Below, in pieces: positions 1 to 9,541 of a stretch of 64,000 nt of DNA. Origin of the DNA: Streptomyces seoulensis. GTDB lineage: Bacteria > Actinomycetota > Actinomycetes > Streptomycetales > Streptomycetaceae. The translations under genes and the position numbers were made by a program. Below the pieces are notes generated by a model. The model was given only the letters and a program-made list of their open reading frames with translations. It searched no databases and was not told the origin of the DNA. The stretch lies in the NCBI RefSeq assembly GCF_022846655.1, contig NZ_AP025667.1:4129001-4193000 (forward strand). Reading direction: 5' to 3'. Within the stretch, counting starts at the first letter, position 1; every line of letters starts with the position of its first letter.

Positions 1-136
1 GTTCGAGGCCGCGAACTGGTCCACCGCCACCGTCGACGGGCGCGATCACGCCGCGCTGTACGAAGCCCTCACCGCCCCGCATCCGGGCCGCCCGCACGCG
101 GTCGTGGCCCGGGTGGAACCGAAGAACGCCCACTGA
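1..136 (+). CDS. Transketolase N-terminal subunit, 3' end only
   Basis: The last 44 residues of a protein that begins outside the window; the frame is open from base 2 to a TGA at 134-136. The text around 'VDGRDHAALYEAL' fits the end of the thiamine-diphosphate half of split transketolases, where the bound cofactor region is followed by a short Rossmann tail. The call leans on the next gene, which is clearly the matching C-terminal half and starts 23 bases later. Function of the pair: transfer of two-carbon ketol units in the pentose phosphate pathway or in a dedicated secondary route. Confidence 0.75.
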   Translation, partial: FEAANWSTATVDGRDHAALYEALTAPHPGRPHAVVARVEPKNAH

Positions 137-159
137 CCGGATCAGAAAGGCCCACCCTC

Positions 160-1083
160 GTGGAAACCCTGGAAACCATGCGTGACCGGTTCGGCGCCGT
201 CGCCTCCCGGCTGCTGGACGAGAATCCGCGGGTCGCGGTCGTCCTCGCCGAGATCGGCCGGGACGCGTTCACGGACGCCGCCCGCCGCCATCCCGACCGG
301 CTGATCAACGTCGGCATCCGCGAGCAGCTCCTCGTCGGGGCCGCCGCCGGACTCTCCCTCACCGGGATGCGGCCCATCGTGCACACCTTCGCCGCGTTCC
401 TCGTGGAGCGCGCCTTCGAGCAGGTCAAGCTGGACCTCGGCCACCAGGACACCGGCGCGGTGCTGGTCAGCGCGGGCGCCTCCTTCGACTGGCCGGCCGG
501 CGGCCAGACCCACATGTCGCCCGGCGACGTCGCCCTGCTCGACACCCTGGACGGCTGGACCGTGCACGTGCCCGGCCACCCGGACGAGGCCGAGACCCTG
601 CTGCGGCACGCCGTCGCGGCGGGCGACGACAAGGTGTACGTACGCCTCTCCCTCCAGCGCAACCGGCTCCCCTTCCCCGTCGACGGCGCCCGCTTCCACA
701 CCGTGCGCGAGGGCCGGGCCGGGGTGGTCGTCGCGGTCGGCCCGATGCTGGACCCCGTCCTCGCCGCCACCGAGGGCCTGGACGTGACCGTGCTCTACGC
801 GACGACCGTGCGCCCCTTCGACACGGCCGCCCTGCGCCGGGCCACCGAGACGGCGGGCACCGACGTGGTCCTGGTCGAGCCCTACCTCGCCGGGACCTCG
901 GCCCGCGCCGCCACGGAGGCGCTGTCCGACGTGCCGCACCGCGTGCTCGGGCTGGGCGTGGGCCGCCAGGAGCTGCGCCGGTACGGCACGCTCGACGAGC
1001 ACCTCGCCGCGCACGGCCTGGACGCCCGTGGCCTGCGGGAACGCATTGGCGCGTTCGTGGGAGCCGGCGCGGTCAGCGCCTAG
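160..1083 (+). CDS. Transketolase C-terminal subunit
   Basis: A 307-residue protein carrying the pyrimidine-binding and C-terminal domains of transketolase/DXS-type enzymes. The segment 'INVGIREQLLVGAAAGLSLTG' region (about residues 48-70) holds the conserved glutamate that activates thiamine diphosphate in this family. The N-terminal half is a separate gene just upstream, so the active enzyme should be a heteromer. The GTG at 160 is taken as start; an in-frame ATG lies six codons later at 178. The stop shares the tetranucleotide CTAG (1080-1083) with the stop of the convergent gene. Confidence 0.88.
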   Translation: METLETMRDRFGAVASRLLDENPRVAVVLAEIGRDAFTDAARRHPDRLINVGIREQLLVGAAAGLSLTGMRPIVHTFAAFLVERAFEQVKLDLGHQDTGAVLVSAGASFDWPAGGQTHMSPGDVALLDTLDGWTVHVPGHPDEAETLLRHAVAAGDDKVYVRLSLQRNRLPFPVDGARFHTVREGRAGVVVAVGPMLDPVLAATEGLDVTVLYATTVRPFDTAALRRATETAGTDVVLVEPYLAGTSARAATEALSDVPHRVLGLGVGRQELRRYGTLDEHLAAHGLDARGLRERIGAFVGAGAVSA

Positions 1084-1439
1084 CCGTTCTGCGGCACTCC
1101 CAGATCCGGATGCTCCTCCAGCAGCCGTATGGGGGCCGCCTGGCGCCAGGAGTCGGCGAGGATGTCGCGGAGTTCGTCCTCGCCGTCCAGCGCCGCGAGT
1201 CTCGCCCGGACCCAGGCGAAGTTCGCCTCGTGATCCGCGATCCAGAACTTCTCCGGCTCGGCCAGCACCAGTTCGTCCCGCTCCTCCTTCGGGCAGCGCA
1301 CCGCGAGGGAGGTCTCCTCCTCCGGGAGCGTGGCGAACATCTTCCCGGCCACCCGGAAGGTGGGCATGCTCCAGGCCACCTTCTCGGTGGTGTCCGGCAG
1401 GGACAGGGCGATACGGCGTACGTCTTCTGCGTCCGGCAT
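1080..1439 (-). CDS. MmcQ/YjbR family protein
   Basis: A small (119-residue) single-domain protein with the MmcQ/YjbR layout: 'PDAEDVRRIALSLPDTTEK' at the N-terminus, a W-x-x-P-T-F-R segment near residue 25, a 'SLAVRCP' strand, and a final 'SWRQAAPIRLLEE' helix. Members have a CyaY-like fold and are often annotated as DNA-binding, but no reaction is established. The ATG at 1439 gives the normal family length; an upstream in-frame start at 1469 would add ten residues. It converges on the transketolase gene with overlapping stop codons. Confidence 0.8.
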   Translation of the reverse strand: MPDAEDVRRIALSLPDTTEKVAWSMPTFRVAGKMFATLPEEETSLAVRCPKEERDELVLAEPEKFWIADHEANFAWVRARLAALDGEDELRDILADSWRQAAPIRLLEEHPDLGVPQNG

Positions 1440-1479
1440 GACACGCACCGTAAGCCCCGGCACTGACAACGGCCCCGGC

Positions 1480-2394
1480 TCAGCCCTCGGCGGCGGCCTG
1501 CTCCAGTGCCTCCAGCACCGGGCGGATCAGCGGATGCCCCTCGGCGCCCCGGCGCACGGCCGCGAAGACCCGGCGGGTCGGGGCCACGCCGTCCACCGGA
1601 CGTACGACCACACCGGTGAGGTCCATGCCGCGCAGCGCCGAGCGGGGCACGAGGGCCACGCCCGCGTCGGCCGAGGCCAGCGCGACCACGGCGCGGAAGT
1701 CGTCCGAGGAGTGCTCCAGGCGCGGCTGGAACCCGGCGCTCTCGCAGGCCAGTACGACCACGTCGTGACAGGGGTTGCCGGGGTACGGGCCGATCCACGG
1801 GTCCTTGGACAGCTCCGACAGCTCCGCCAGCGGCATCTCGGCGTCGTCGGCGAGCCGGTGCCCGACCGGGACCACGGCGTCGAACGGCTCGGCGTACAGC
1901 GGGAGATGGGTGAGCCGGGGGTCGTCGGCGGGCGGCGCGCCCCGGTACTCGACGGCCACCGCCACATCCACCTGCCGGTCCAGCAGCATCCTCAGGCTCG
2001 CGTCGCCCTCGGCGTCCTGGACCCGGATGCCTATGCCGGGCGCCGACCTGCCGAGGCGGGCCAGGGCGGGCGCCACGACCTGGGCGATGCCGGTGGCGAA
2101 GGCGGCGACGGTGACCGTCCCCGCCTCGCCCTTGCCGTAGGCCGCGAGCTCCGCCTCGGCCCGCTCGAGCTGGGCCAGCACGGCGTTGGTGTGGCTGAGC
2201 AGGATCTCGCCCGCCGGGGTGAGCCGTACCCCCTTCGCGCCGCGCTCGACCAGGCGGTGGCCGGTCTCCTGCTCCAGCGCGGTGAGCTGCTGGGAGACGG
2301 CGGACGGGGTGAGGTACAGCGCGGCGGCCGCCGCCGTGACCGTGCGGTGGTCGGCCACCGCACGGAGGATGTGGAGCCGCCGCGCCTCGATCAT
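1480..2394 (-). CDS. LysR family transcriptional regulator
   Basis: A 304-residue protein of typical LysR size. The N-terminal winged helix-turn-helix (about residues 3-62, with 'LTPSAVSQQLTALEQETG') is followed by a periplasmic-binding-protein-like effector domain ('VDVAVAVEY', 'DDFRAVVALASADAGVALVP'). The start ATG at 2394 places the HTH at the very N-terminus, as usual. It lies 41 bases downstream of kbl on the same strand, so it may be cotranscribed with tdh-kbl and could sense a related amino acid. That link is inference from position only. Confidence 0.9.
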   Translation of the reverse strand: MIEARRLHILRAVADHRTVTAAAAALYLTPSAVSQQLTALEQETGHRLVERGAKGVRLTPAGEILLSHTNAVLAQLERAEAELAAYGKGEAGTVTVAAFATGIAQVVAPALARLGRSAPGIGIRVQDAEGDASLRMLLDRQVDVAVAVEYRGAPPADDPRLTHLPLYAEPFDAVVPVGHRLADDAEMPLAELSELSKDPWIGPYPGNPCHDVVVLACESAGFQPRLEHSSDDFRAVVALASADAGVALVPRSALRGMDLTGVVVRPVDGVAPTRRVFAAVRRGAEGHPLIRPVLEALEQAAAEG

Positions 2395-2435
2395 TCCGCC
2401 ATTATCGCAAGGCGGCCGCCCTGTTCCGGCGCAGG

Positions 2436-3635
<1,200 letters not shown>

Positions 3636-3664
3636 GGGGGCTCCTTCGAAGGTGCTGACGGGGG

Positions 3665-4693
3665 TTACGCGGTCCAGTCCAGGATGACCTTGCCACCCTT
3701 GCCGCTCGCTGCGTCCGCGAACGCCGCTTCGTAGTCGCGGTAGTCGTACCGGCCGGTGATCACGGGGGCGAGGTCGAGGCCGCCCTCCAGGAGGACGGAC
3801 ATGGCGTACCAGGTCTCGAACATCTCCCGGCCGTAGATGCCCTTGATGGTGATCATCGAGGTGACGATCCGGGACCAGTCCACTGGGAACTCCTGCGACG
3901 GCAGGCCCAGCATGGCGATCCGGCCGCCGTGCGTCATGTTGGCGATCATGTCGCGCATGGCCTCGGGGCGGCCGGACATCTCCAGGCCGATGTCGAAGCC
4001 CTCACGCAGGCCCAGCTCCCGCTGACCGTCCGCGATCGTGGTCCGCGAGACGTTCAGTGCCAGGCTCGCCCCTATCTTGCGGGCCAGCTCCAGGCGCTCC
4101 TCGCTGACGTCGGTGACGACGACGTTGCGGGCGCCCGCGTGCCGGGCGACGGCCGCGGCCATGAGGCCGATCGGGCCCGCGCCGGTGATCAGGACGTCCT
4201 CGCCGACCAGCGGGAAGGACAGCGCGGTGTGCACGGCGTTGCCGAACGGGTCGAACACGGCGGCGATGTCGAGGTCCACGGGGACCCGGTGCACCCACAC
4301 GTTGGACGCGGGCAGCGTCACGTACTCGGCGAACGCGCCGTCACGGCCCACGCCCAGACCGATGGTGGAGCGGCACAGGTGGCGGCGGCCGGCCAGGCAG
4401 TTGCGGCACTTGCCGCACACCAGGTGTCCTTCGCCGCTGACCCGGTCGCCGACCCGGATCTCGCTGACGTCGCGGCCGGTCTCCACGACCTGCCCGACGA
4501 ACTCGTGGCCGACGATCAGCGGGGTGCGGATCGCCTGCTGCGCCCAGCCGTCCCAGGCCCGGATGTGCAGGTCGGTGCCGCAGATGCCGGTCCGCATGAC
4601 CTTGATGAGTACGTCGCCGGGTCCCACTTCGGGCTCGGGCACGTCCATGAGCCTAAGACCGGGCTCCGCCTTCTCCTTGACCAGCGCCTTCAA
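3665..4693 (-). CDS. tdh: L-threonine 3-dehydrogenase
   Basis: A 342-residue zinc medium-chain dehydrogenase that oxidises threonine to 2-amino-3-ketobutyrate with NAD+. The catalytic zinc site is visible as 'GICGTDLHI' and 'GHEFVG', the structural zinc site as four cysteines in '[15 protein letters not shown]', and the NAD site as '[10 protein letters not shown]'. The chosen start is a TTG at 4693 preceded by AGGAG, which gives the same length as E. coli Tdh; longer in-frame starts would add an unconserved, low-complexity N-terminus. First gene of the operon with kbl. The 193 bases upstream (4,694-4,886) must hold the promoter, but no box stands out. Confidence 0.95.
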   Translation of the reverse strand: MKALVKEKAEPGLRLMDVPEPEVGPGDVLIKVMRTGICGTDLHIRAWDGWAQQAIRTPLIVGHEFVGQVVETGRDVSEIRVGDRVSGEGHLVCGKCRNCLAGRRHLCRSTIGLGVGRDGAFAEYVTLPASNVWVHRVPVDLDIAAVFDPFGNAVHTALSFPLVGEDVLITGAGPIGLMAAAVARHAGARNVVVTDVSEERLELARKIGASLALNVSRTTIADGQRELGLREGFDIGLEMSGRPEAMRDMIANMTHGGRIAMLGLPSQEFPVDWSRIVTSMITIKGIYGREMFETWYAMSVLLEGGLDLAPVITGRYDYRDYEAAFADAASGKGGKVILDWTA

Positions 4694-4886
4694 CGCTACG
4701 GCTCCTGTGGGTGAGGCCCGGGCGCGCGGGCACGCCGAGGCGTCCGCACCGGGTCCGAGGGGTGGAATCACCCCGCAATCTGCCGTATGCGCCGACCGTA
4801 ATCCATCGAGCTTTTCTTAACCGGCACCTGAGCTTTGCTTCACACCTCCGCCGGCGCGGACCAACTCCGTTTCTGTCAGGGCCCGT

Positions 4887-5468
4887 TCAGATGGGCAGCC
4901 CGTCCTCGGCCGCGCGTTCGATGCGTACGGCGAGTTCGGCGGCCATCGCCTTGATGGCCTCAAGCCCGGACTTTCCCCAGGTGCGGGGCTCGGTGTCGGC
5001 GGCGCACACGGTGCCGAGCACCATGCCGGAGCTGTCGATGAGCGGCGCGCCCAGGTAGGAGCGGATGCCGAGGTCGTCGACGATCGGGTTGCCCGCGAAG
5101 CGCGGGTAGTCGCGGACGTCCTCCAGCACCAGGGCCTTGTGGCGGACCACCACATAGGGGCAGAACCCATGTTCGCGCGGCAGTCCCCGGCCGGCCTCGG
5201 CCCGCGCACCGCCCTCGCGGGCCGGGGCCAGGGGGCCGGTGGGCGGCGCGCTCAGGCCCGCGAAGTACTGGCGCTGCTCGCCGATGAAGTTGACCATGGC
5301 GTACGGCGCGCCGGTGACCTGGGCGAGGTGGTCGGCGAAGGCGTCGAGGGCGGGTTCGGGGCGTTCCCCGAGGCCCAGCCTGCGCAGCCGGGAGGTGCGG
5401 GCCGGTGCCTCCTTGTCCTCCGGGGTGAGCAGCAGGCCACGGACGCGGCGGGCCGGCTCGTACATCAT
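4887..5468 (-). CDS. GAF domain protein associated with a conservon
   Basis: A 193-residue soluble protein made almost entirely of one GAF domain (about residues 45-185; 'VTGAPYAMVNFIGEQRQYFAG', 'FCPYVVVRHKALVLEDVRDYPRFAGNP', 'SYLGAPLIDSSG'). GAF domains bind small ligands or mediate dimerisation; no catalytic output domain is attached. It lies 76 bases downstream of cvnD on the same strand, so it is probably the last gene of the conservon. Many conservons carry a cytochrome P450 gene at this position instead. The partner and ligand are unknown. Confidence 0.85.
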   Translation of the reverse strand: MMYEPARRVRGLLLTPEDKEAPARTSRLRRLGLGERPEPALDAFADHLAQVTGAPYAMVNFIGEQRQYFAGLSAPPTGPLAPAREGGARAEAGRGLPREHGFCPYVVVRHKALVLEDVRDYPRFAGNPIVDDLGIRSYLGAPLIDSSGMVLGTVCAADTEPRTWGKSGLEAIKAMAAELAVRIERAAEDGLPI

Positions 5469-5544
5469 GACCGGGCTCCGTCGCTGTGGGCGTTCCTCAT
5501 ACGGGGGCTCCAGGGGCTGTAGGGCTGGGTCATATAGGACGGGG

Positions 5545-6144
5545 TCACATGTGTGCGCTGTGGCTCGGCGCGGGCGCCGGGGTGTGGGCGAGGAGGTGCT
5601 GGACGAGGGTGAGCAGGGTCTGCACGCCGGAGCTGGAGATACGGGCGTCGCAGGGGACGACCGGTACGGCGGGGCTCAGGTCGAGGGCGGCACGCACCTC
5701 GTCGGGGTCGTAGCGGAAGCCGCCGTCGAACTCGTTGACGGCCACGATGAAGGCGACGCCGCGTTCCTCGAAGAAGTCGACGGCGGGGAAGCACTCCTGA
5801 AGGCGGCGGGTGTCGGCGAGGATGACCGCGCCGAGCGCGCCCTCGGACAGCTCGTCCCACATGAACCAGAACCGCTCCTGGCCGGGCGTGCCGAACAGAT
5901 AGAGGACGTGCCGGGGGTCGAGGGTGATACGGCCGAAGTCCATGGCGACGGTCGTCTCGACCTTGTTCTCCACACCGTCGAGATTGTCGGTGGCCGCGCC
6001 GACCGTGGTGAGCAGTTCCTCCGTGCTGAGCGGCGCGATCTCGCTGACCGCACCCACGAAGGTCGTCTTGCCCACCCCGAACCCGCCGGCCACCAGGATC
6101 TTGAGCGCGGTGGGGAACGGGTCAGAGCTGTCGTCGTAGTCCAT
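5545..6144 (-). CDS. cvnD: Conservon GTPase CvnD
   Basis: A 199-residue Ras-like small GTPase of the Streptomyces conservon type. The P-loop is 'GGFGVGKTTFVGAVSE' near residue 20, the G3 region reads 'LFGTPGQERFWFMW', and 'VNEFDGG' serves as the guanine-specificity motif. CvnD proteins are thought to act as the switch of a membrane-associated complex with CvnA, B and C. It overlaps cvnC by 23 bases, which suggests translational coupling. The GAF protein gene follows. Confidence 0.93.
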   Translation of the reverse strand: MDYDDSSDPFPTALKILVAGGFGVGKTTFVGAVSEIAPLSTEELLTTVGAATDNLDGVENKVETTVAMDFGRITLDPRHVLYLFGTPGQERFWFMWDELSEGALGAVILADTRRLQECFPAVDFFEERGVAFIVAVNEFDGGFRYDPDEVRAALDLSPAVPVVPCDARISSSGVQTLLTLVQHLLAHTPAPAPSHSAHM

Positions 6145-6499
6145 CGAGCACTGCCTCCAGCAGAGACCGGTCAGTGGGGTTGTGGCGGTAGGCGGGGGGC
6201 CTGGTGGTCAGCGCCCCGCAGTCGAGGAGGTCCGAGAGCAGCACCTTGGTGACCACGGCGGGCAGCCTCAGGTGCGCGGCCATCTCGGCCACCGATACGG
6301 GCGCGCGGGACAGGTCGAGCGCCTGCGCGTGCTCGGGGCCGAGATAGCCGAGCGGGGTGACCCCGGTGGCCATCACCTGGGAGATCAGATCCAGCGCCAC
6401 GCTGGGTTCGGTACGGCCGTTGCTGACCGTGAACGGACGCACCAGCCGCCCGGCCGCGTCGTCGAGCCAGGGCCCGTCGCCCACGGCGGCCACGCTCAC
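6122..6499 (-). CDS. cvnC: Conservon DUF742 protein CvnC
   Basis: A 125-residue DUF742 protein. It has a winged-helix-like core ('DLISQVMATG', 'LDLSRAPVSVAEMAAHLRLPAVVTKVLLSDLLDCGAL') and the usual 'RPPA' tail near the C-terminus. In conservons this protein sits between the roadblock protein and the GTPase and is proposed to bridge them or bind DNA. It starts with GTG in a GTGA overlap with the cvnB stop and overlaps cvnD at its own 3' end, so the three genes are tightly coupled. Confidence 0.92.
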   Translation of the reverse strand: MSVAAVGDGPWLDDAAGRLVRPFTVSNGRTEPSVALDLISQVMATGVTPLGYLGPEHAQALDLSRAPVSVAEMAAHLRLPAVVTKVLLSDLLDCGALTTRPPAYRHNPTDRSLLEAVLDGLRRQL

Positions 6500-6930
6500 G
6501 GCCTCATCGCCGTGGGGTCGGTGACGGGCTGCCGGGGCGCGGTGACGAGGTACGGGCGGACGCTCTTGACCAGCATCGCCATCTCGTAGCCGAGCACGGC
6601 GGCGTCGGCCTCGCGTCCGGCGAGCACGGCGAGACAGGTGCCGGAGCCGGCGGTGGTGACGAACAGCAGGGTGGAGTCCAGCTCGACCACGACCTGCCGC
6701 ACCTCCCCGCCGTCCCCGAACCGGACCCCCGCGCTGCGGCCGAGGGAGTACAGACCGGAGGCGAGCGCGGCCATGTGGTCGGCACTGTCGGGGTCCAGCC
6801 CGTGTACGGACTTCACCAGCCCGTCGCAGGACAGGAGCACCGCGCTGCCGGTGTGCGGGACCCGCTGCACGAGGCCGCTCAGCAGCCAGTCGAGGTCGGA
6901 TGCCTGGGCGGTCGGCGCATCGCTCGCCAT
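6496..6930 (-). CDS. cvnB: Conservon roadblock/LC7 protein CvnB
   Basis: A 144-residue roadblock/LC7 protein ('DLDWLLSGLVQRVPHTGSAVLLSCDG', then the 'FGDGGEVRQVVVELD' strand pair). In conservons it is thought to modulate the CvnD GTPase. The ATG at 6930 is chosen because AAGGAG lies about ten bases upstream and the product then has the usual size. An alternative start at 7029 overlaps the cvnA stop as ATGA and would add 33 Thr/Pro-rich residues encoded by the G-rich tract; it cannot be excluded. Confidence 0.92.
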   Translation of the reverse strand: MASDAPTAQASDLDWLLSGLVQRVPHTGSAVLLSCDGLVKSVHGLDPDSADHMAALASGLYSLGRSAGVRFGDGGEVRQVVVELDSTLLFVTTAGSGTCLAVLAGREADAAVLGYEMAMLVKSVRPYLVTAPRQPVTDPTAMRP

Positions 6931-6972
6931 GGTGGATCGACTCCTTGGGGTACGAAGGTCTGCGGGAGCGCT

Positions 6973-7022
6973 GGGAGTTGGGGTGGTGGGGGTGGGGGTG
7001 AGGGTGGGGGTAGTGGGGGTGT
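6973..7022 (+). repeat. G-rich tract between cvnA and cvnB
   Basis: About 50 bases of the + strand consist almost only of G runs of two to five separated by single T or A bases. More than four runs of three or more G lie close together, which satisfies the simple sequence rule for a DNA G-quadruplex. The conservon is transcribed from the other strand, so the G-rich strand is the template and the mRNA is C-rich. No role is shown. Confidence 0.6.
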
Positions 7023-7025
7023 GCG

Positions 7026-9170
7026 TCATGCGGGGGGCGAGCTCCTGTCCAGGGGCGCGGGCTCCATATGTCCGGACTCCATGTGGGCGGAACCCATGTG
7101 GGCGGAACCCATGTGGGCGGAACCCATGTGCCTCGGGTCCATGTGGCTCGCCTCCATGTGCCCTGGCTCCACGTGGCCGACCTCCATGGGGCCGACCTCC
7201 ACGTGCCCTGGCTCCATGTGCCCGGACGTCATGTCCGCGGCGGCCATGTGTGCGGTGTCCGTATGGGGAGCCTCCATGTACGCGGCCCCCGAGGGCGCAC
7301 CGTCACCAGTAGGCGGCGGCTCCACGTACCCCTGCTCCACGGCCTCCAGGCTCTGCTGGGACTCGGCGAGGCCGACCCCGCGCTGGAAGGCGGCCATCAG
7401 GCCGGGGTCGTGGCCCACGACGAGGTCGCTCTCCTGACGCGGCGCGGGCCCCCCGCGCAACTGCGGCACGATGTGTTCCTGGGCGCGGCGGCGCGGCAGC
7501 CGGGGCTTGTCCACGCCGGCCGGTGCCACTCCCCCGCGTGGTGTCGGCAGCACACCCGCGTGGGCCTCCACGACGACCCGGTCCCCGACACTGATGCCGG
7601 GCACCGCCTCGGCCGGGTTGGGCCGCCGCTCCTGTGCACCGCGCTTGGGCAACGGAGGCGGGACGGCACCACTCGCCGCGCCCCCACCCCCGTCCGCCCT
7701 GGCCCCGGGAGCCGCGCCCGTACCCGCACCCGCGTCCCCACTCCCCCGCCGCGCCACCTGCCGATGCCGCCCCGTGGCCGCAGCACTCGGCGCACTCGGC
7801 GCACCCGCAGCATCCGAGACACCCGCCCCACCAGACCCCGCCGGCCCGGCCCCCGCCGCCCCAGCCCCCACGGACCCGGCCGCCACCACCCCCTGACCAG
7901 CAGCAACCTCCTGACCAGCAGCAGCTCCCTCACCCTCCGGCACCACCCCCGGCACCGCCCCCGCCGAAGCCCCCAACAGCGCCTGCGGCACGACCAGTAC
8001 CGCCTGCACGCCCCCGTAGATGTTGGTCTGGAGGCGTACCGAGATGCCGTGGCGGCGGGCGAGTTGGGAGACGACGTAGAGACCGATGCGGCCGTCGGCC
8101 AGCAGGCTGGCGACGTTGACCTGGTCGGGGTCGGCGAGGAGGGCGTTCATCCGGTGCTGTTCATCGACCGGCATGCCGAGTCCCCGGTCCTCCACCTCGA
8201 TGGCGAGCCCGGAGGTCACGAGGTTGGCGCGCAGCAGCACTTGGGTCTGCGGGGCGGAGAACACCGTGGCGTTCTCGACGAGTTCGGCGAGGAGGTGGAT
8301 GACGTCGGCTACGGCGTGGCCGCGCAGTTCGCCGTCGACGGGCGGGACGAGCCTGACCCGTGAGTACTGCTCGACCTCGGCGATGGCGGAGCGCAGCACC
8401 TCGGTCATGTCGACCGGGTTGCTCCACTGGCGCCGGGAGACGGCGCCGCCGAGCACGGCGAGGTTCTCGGCGTGGCGGCGGATACGGGTGGCGAGGTGGT
8501 CGACGTGGAAGAGCCCCTTCAGCAGATCGGGGTCCTCGATCTCGTTCTCCAGCTCGTCGAGGATGGAGATCTCCCGGTGCACCAGTGACTGGAGACGTCG
8601 GGCGAGGTTGACGAAGACCTCGAGTTTCTGTTCGTTGGCGGCCTGGCTGGAGAGCTGGGCCGCGCGGACGACGGCGGTGACGGCGCCGTCGTGCGCGCGG
8701 GCCAGGTCGGCGGCGAGGAGTTCGAAGTCGTCGGCGTCCTCGGGCGGCCTGCGGCGCGGTTTGCCGCGCGGCGGCGGCTCACCGCGGCGCAGCGCGTCGA
8801 CCAGGGCCCGCAGGTCGGCCTCGCTCCGGGCGGCGTTGCGGCGCAGGGCGCCGACGCGGTCGCCGACGGAGCGGGCGGCCCGGTCGGCGGCCACGGCGGC
8901 GATGGCGATGGCGGCCCCGGCGACCACGACGGTCAGGGCGAGCACCGCCCAGAGGGCGAGGCCGGTGTGGGCGCCGCTGGAGCGGACGGTGAACACGACG
9001 GCCGCCGTGGCGGCGAGGGCGACCGCGACGGGCGGGAGCACGGCGAGTCGCACGAGCTGGGGCCGCAGGAGCGTTTCGGGCAGTGCGGGAGCGGGTCGGG
9101 CGACCGGTCTCCCGTGTCGGCCGCCCTCTCGGCGGTCGGCACGGGAGACCGGTGCGCGGAGGTGAGACAT
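7026..9170 (-). CDS. cvnA: Conservon sensor-like histidine kinase CvnA
   Basis: A 714-residue membrane protein. Two hydrophobic segments (about residues 42-62 and 70-95) with only a short link imply no large extracellular sensor. The kinase core follows: an H-box-like 'RIRRHAENLAVL' near 230, an N-box 'ELVENATVFS' near 298, then 'DRGLGMP' and 'GRIGLYVVSQLARRHG'. A long Ala/Gly/Pro-rich linker leads to a tail with a 13-copy His-Met pentapeptide repeat (about 638-702). The ATG at 9170 has GAGGA six bases upstream and removes an unconserved extension. It is the first gene of the conservon; CvnA is thought to recruit the other three proteins to the membrane. Confidence 0.92.
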   Translation of the reverse strand: MSHLRAPVSRADRREGGRHGRPVARPAPALPETLLRPQLVRLAVLPPVAVALAATAAVVFTVRSSGAHTGLALWAVLALTVVVAGAAIAIAAVAADRAARSVGDRVGALRRNAARSEADLRALVDALRRGEPPPRGKPRRRPPEDADDFELLAADLARAHDGAVTAVVRAAQLSSQAANEQKLEVFVNLARRLQSLVHREISILDELENEIEDPDLLKGLFHVDHLATRIRRHAENLAVLGGAVSRRQWSNPVDMTEVLRSAIAEVEQYSRVRLVPPVDGELRGHAVADVIHLLAELVENATVFSAPQTQVLLRANLVTSGLAIEVEDRGLGMPVDEQHRMNALLADPDQVNVASLLADGRIGLYVVSQLARRHGISVRLQTNIYGGVQAVLVVPQALLGASAGAVPGVVPEGEGAAAGQEVAAGQGVVAAGSVGAGAAGAGPAGSGGAGVSDAAGAPSAPSAAATGRHRQVARRGSGDAGAGTGAAPGARADGGGGAASGAVPPPLPKRGAQERRPNPAEAVPGISVGDRVVVEAHAGVLPTPRGGVAPAGVDKPRLPRRRAQEHIVPQLRGGPAPRQESDLVVGHDPGLMAAFQRGVGLAESQQSLEAVEQGYVEPPPTGDGAPSGAAYMEAPHTDTAHMAAADMTSGHMEPGHVEVGPMEVGHVEPGHMEASHMDPRHMGSAHMGSAHMGSAHMESGHMEPAPLDRSSPPA
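7065..7259 (-). repeat. 15-bp tandem repeat in the cvnA 3' end, 13 units
   Basis: Thirteen consecutive units start exactly every 15 bases from 7065 to 7245, each centred on CATGTG or a variant on the + strand. Three adjacent units around 7085-7125 are identical. On the coding strand they read as pentapeptides such as S-A-H-M-G, S-G-H-M-E, P-G-H-V-E and A-S-H-M-D, giving a His/Met-rich tail. The fixed 15-base register keeps the reading frame. The identical central copies suggest recent slippage or unequal exchange. Confidence 0.95.
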
Positions 9171-9541
9171 CTGCGTCCTCGTACTGGTCCGTCGGGCCTG
9201 GTGTCGGAAAAAGGAGTGGGAAAAAGGGCCCTGAGCCATCCGACGGGCATTCACGGTAGTTGCCCGTGCGGCAGGTGCGGTGGTCAGTTGACAAAGTCTC
9301 CCGGTCCGCTTCCCGCTCTGGTATGAGGCGTCGCACGACAGATCGATAAAGCCGGTGAATTTGCGCGACAAAGAGAAAAGAAAATGGTCCGGACCGATCA
9401 GAAGAAATCAACGAAGGGGTGCGGGAATTCGCCGCCCGGTACGTGGACGCCGTCCCGGCCCGTGATCCAGAAGTGATCCACGCCCCGTACTCTCCGCCTG
9501 ATCGGCCTGCACGGGCGGGCGGTGAGGACGGGGGACGGATC
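9171..9541. other. Divergent intergenic region, cvnA / membrane protein
   Basis: 371 bases without a supportable gene between two divergently transcribed genes; it must hold both promoters. A TTGACA-like box occurs on the + strand at about 9289, but no -10 box lies at a normal distance. A short direct repeat of GTGATCCA occurs at about 9462 and 9473, upstream of the membrane protein gene. In-frame upstream codons exist for both genes but look non-conserved. Confidence 0.5.

Noticed and set aside
6931..7029. Longer cvnB starting at 7029 by ATGA coupling to cvnA
   Set aside because: The extension is Thr/Pro-rich from the G-rich tract, while an AAGGAG site and normal family length support the start at 6930; kept as an alternative only.
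7065..7259. CRISPR array
   Set aside because: The repeat has a 15-bp period with no spacers, lies inside cvnA and keeps its reading frame.
9171..9371. N-terminal extension of cvnA up to 9371
   Set aside because: The extra 67 residues are unconserved in character and a ribosome site precedes the ATG at 9170.
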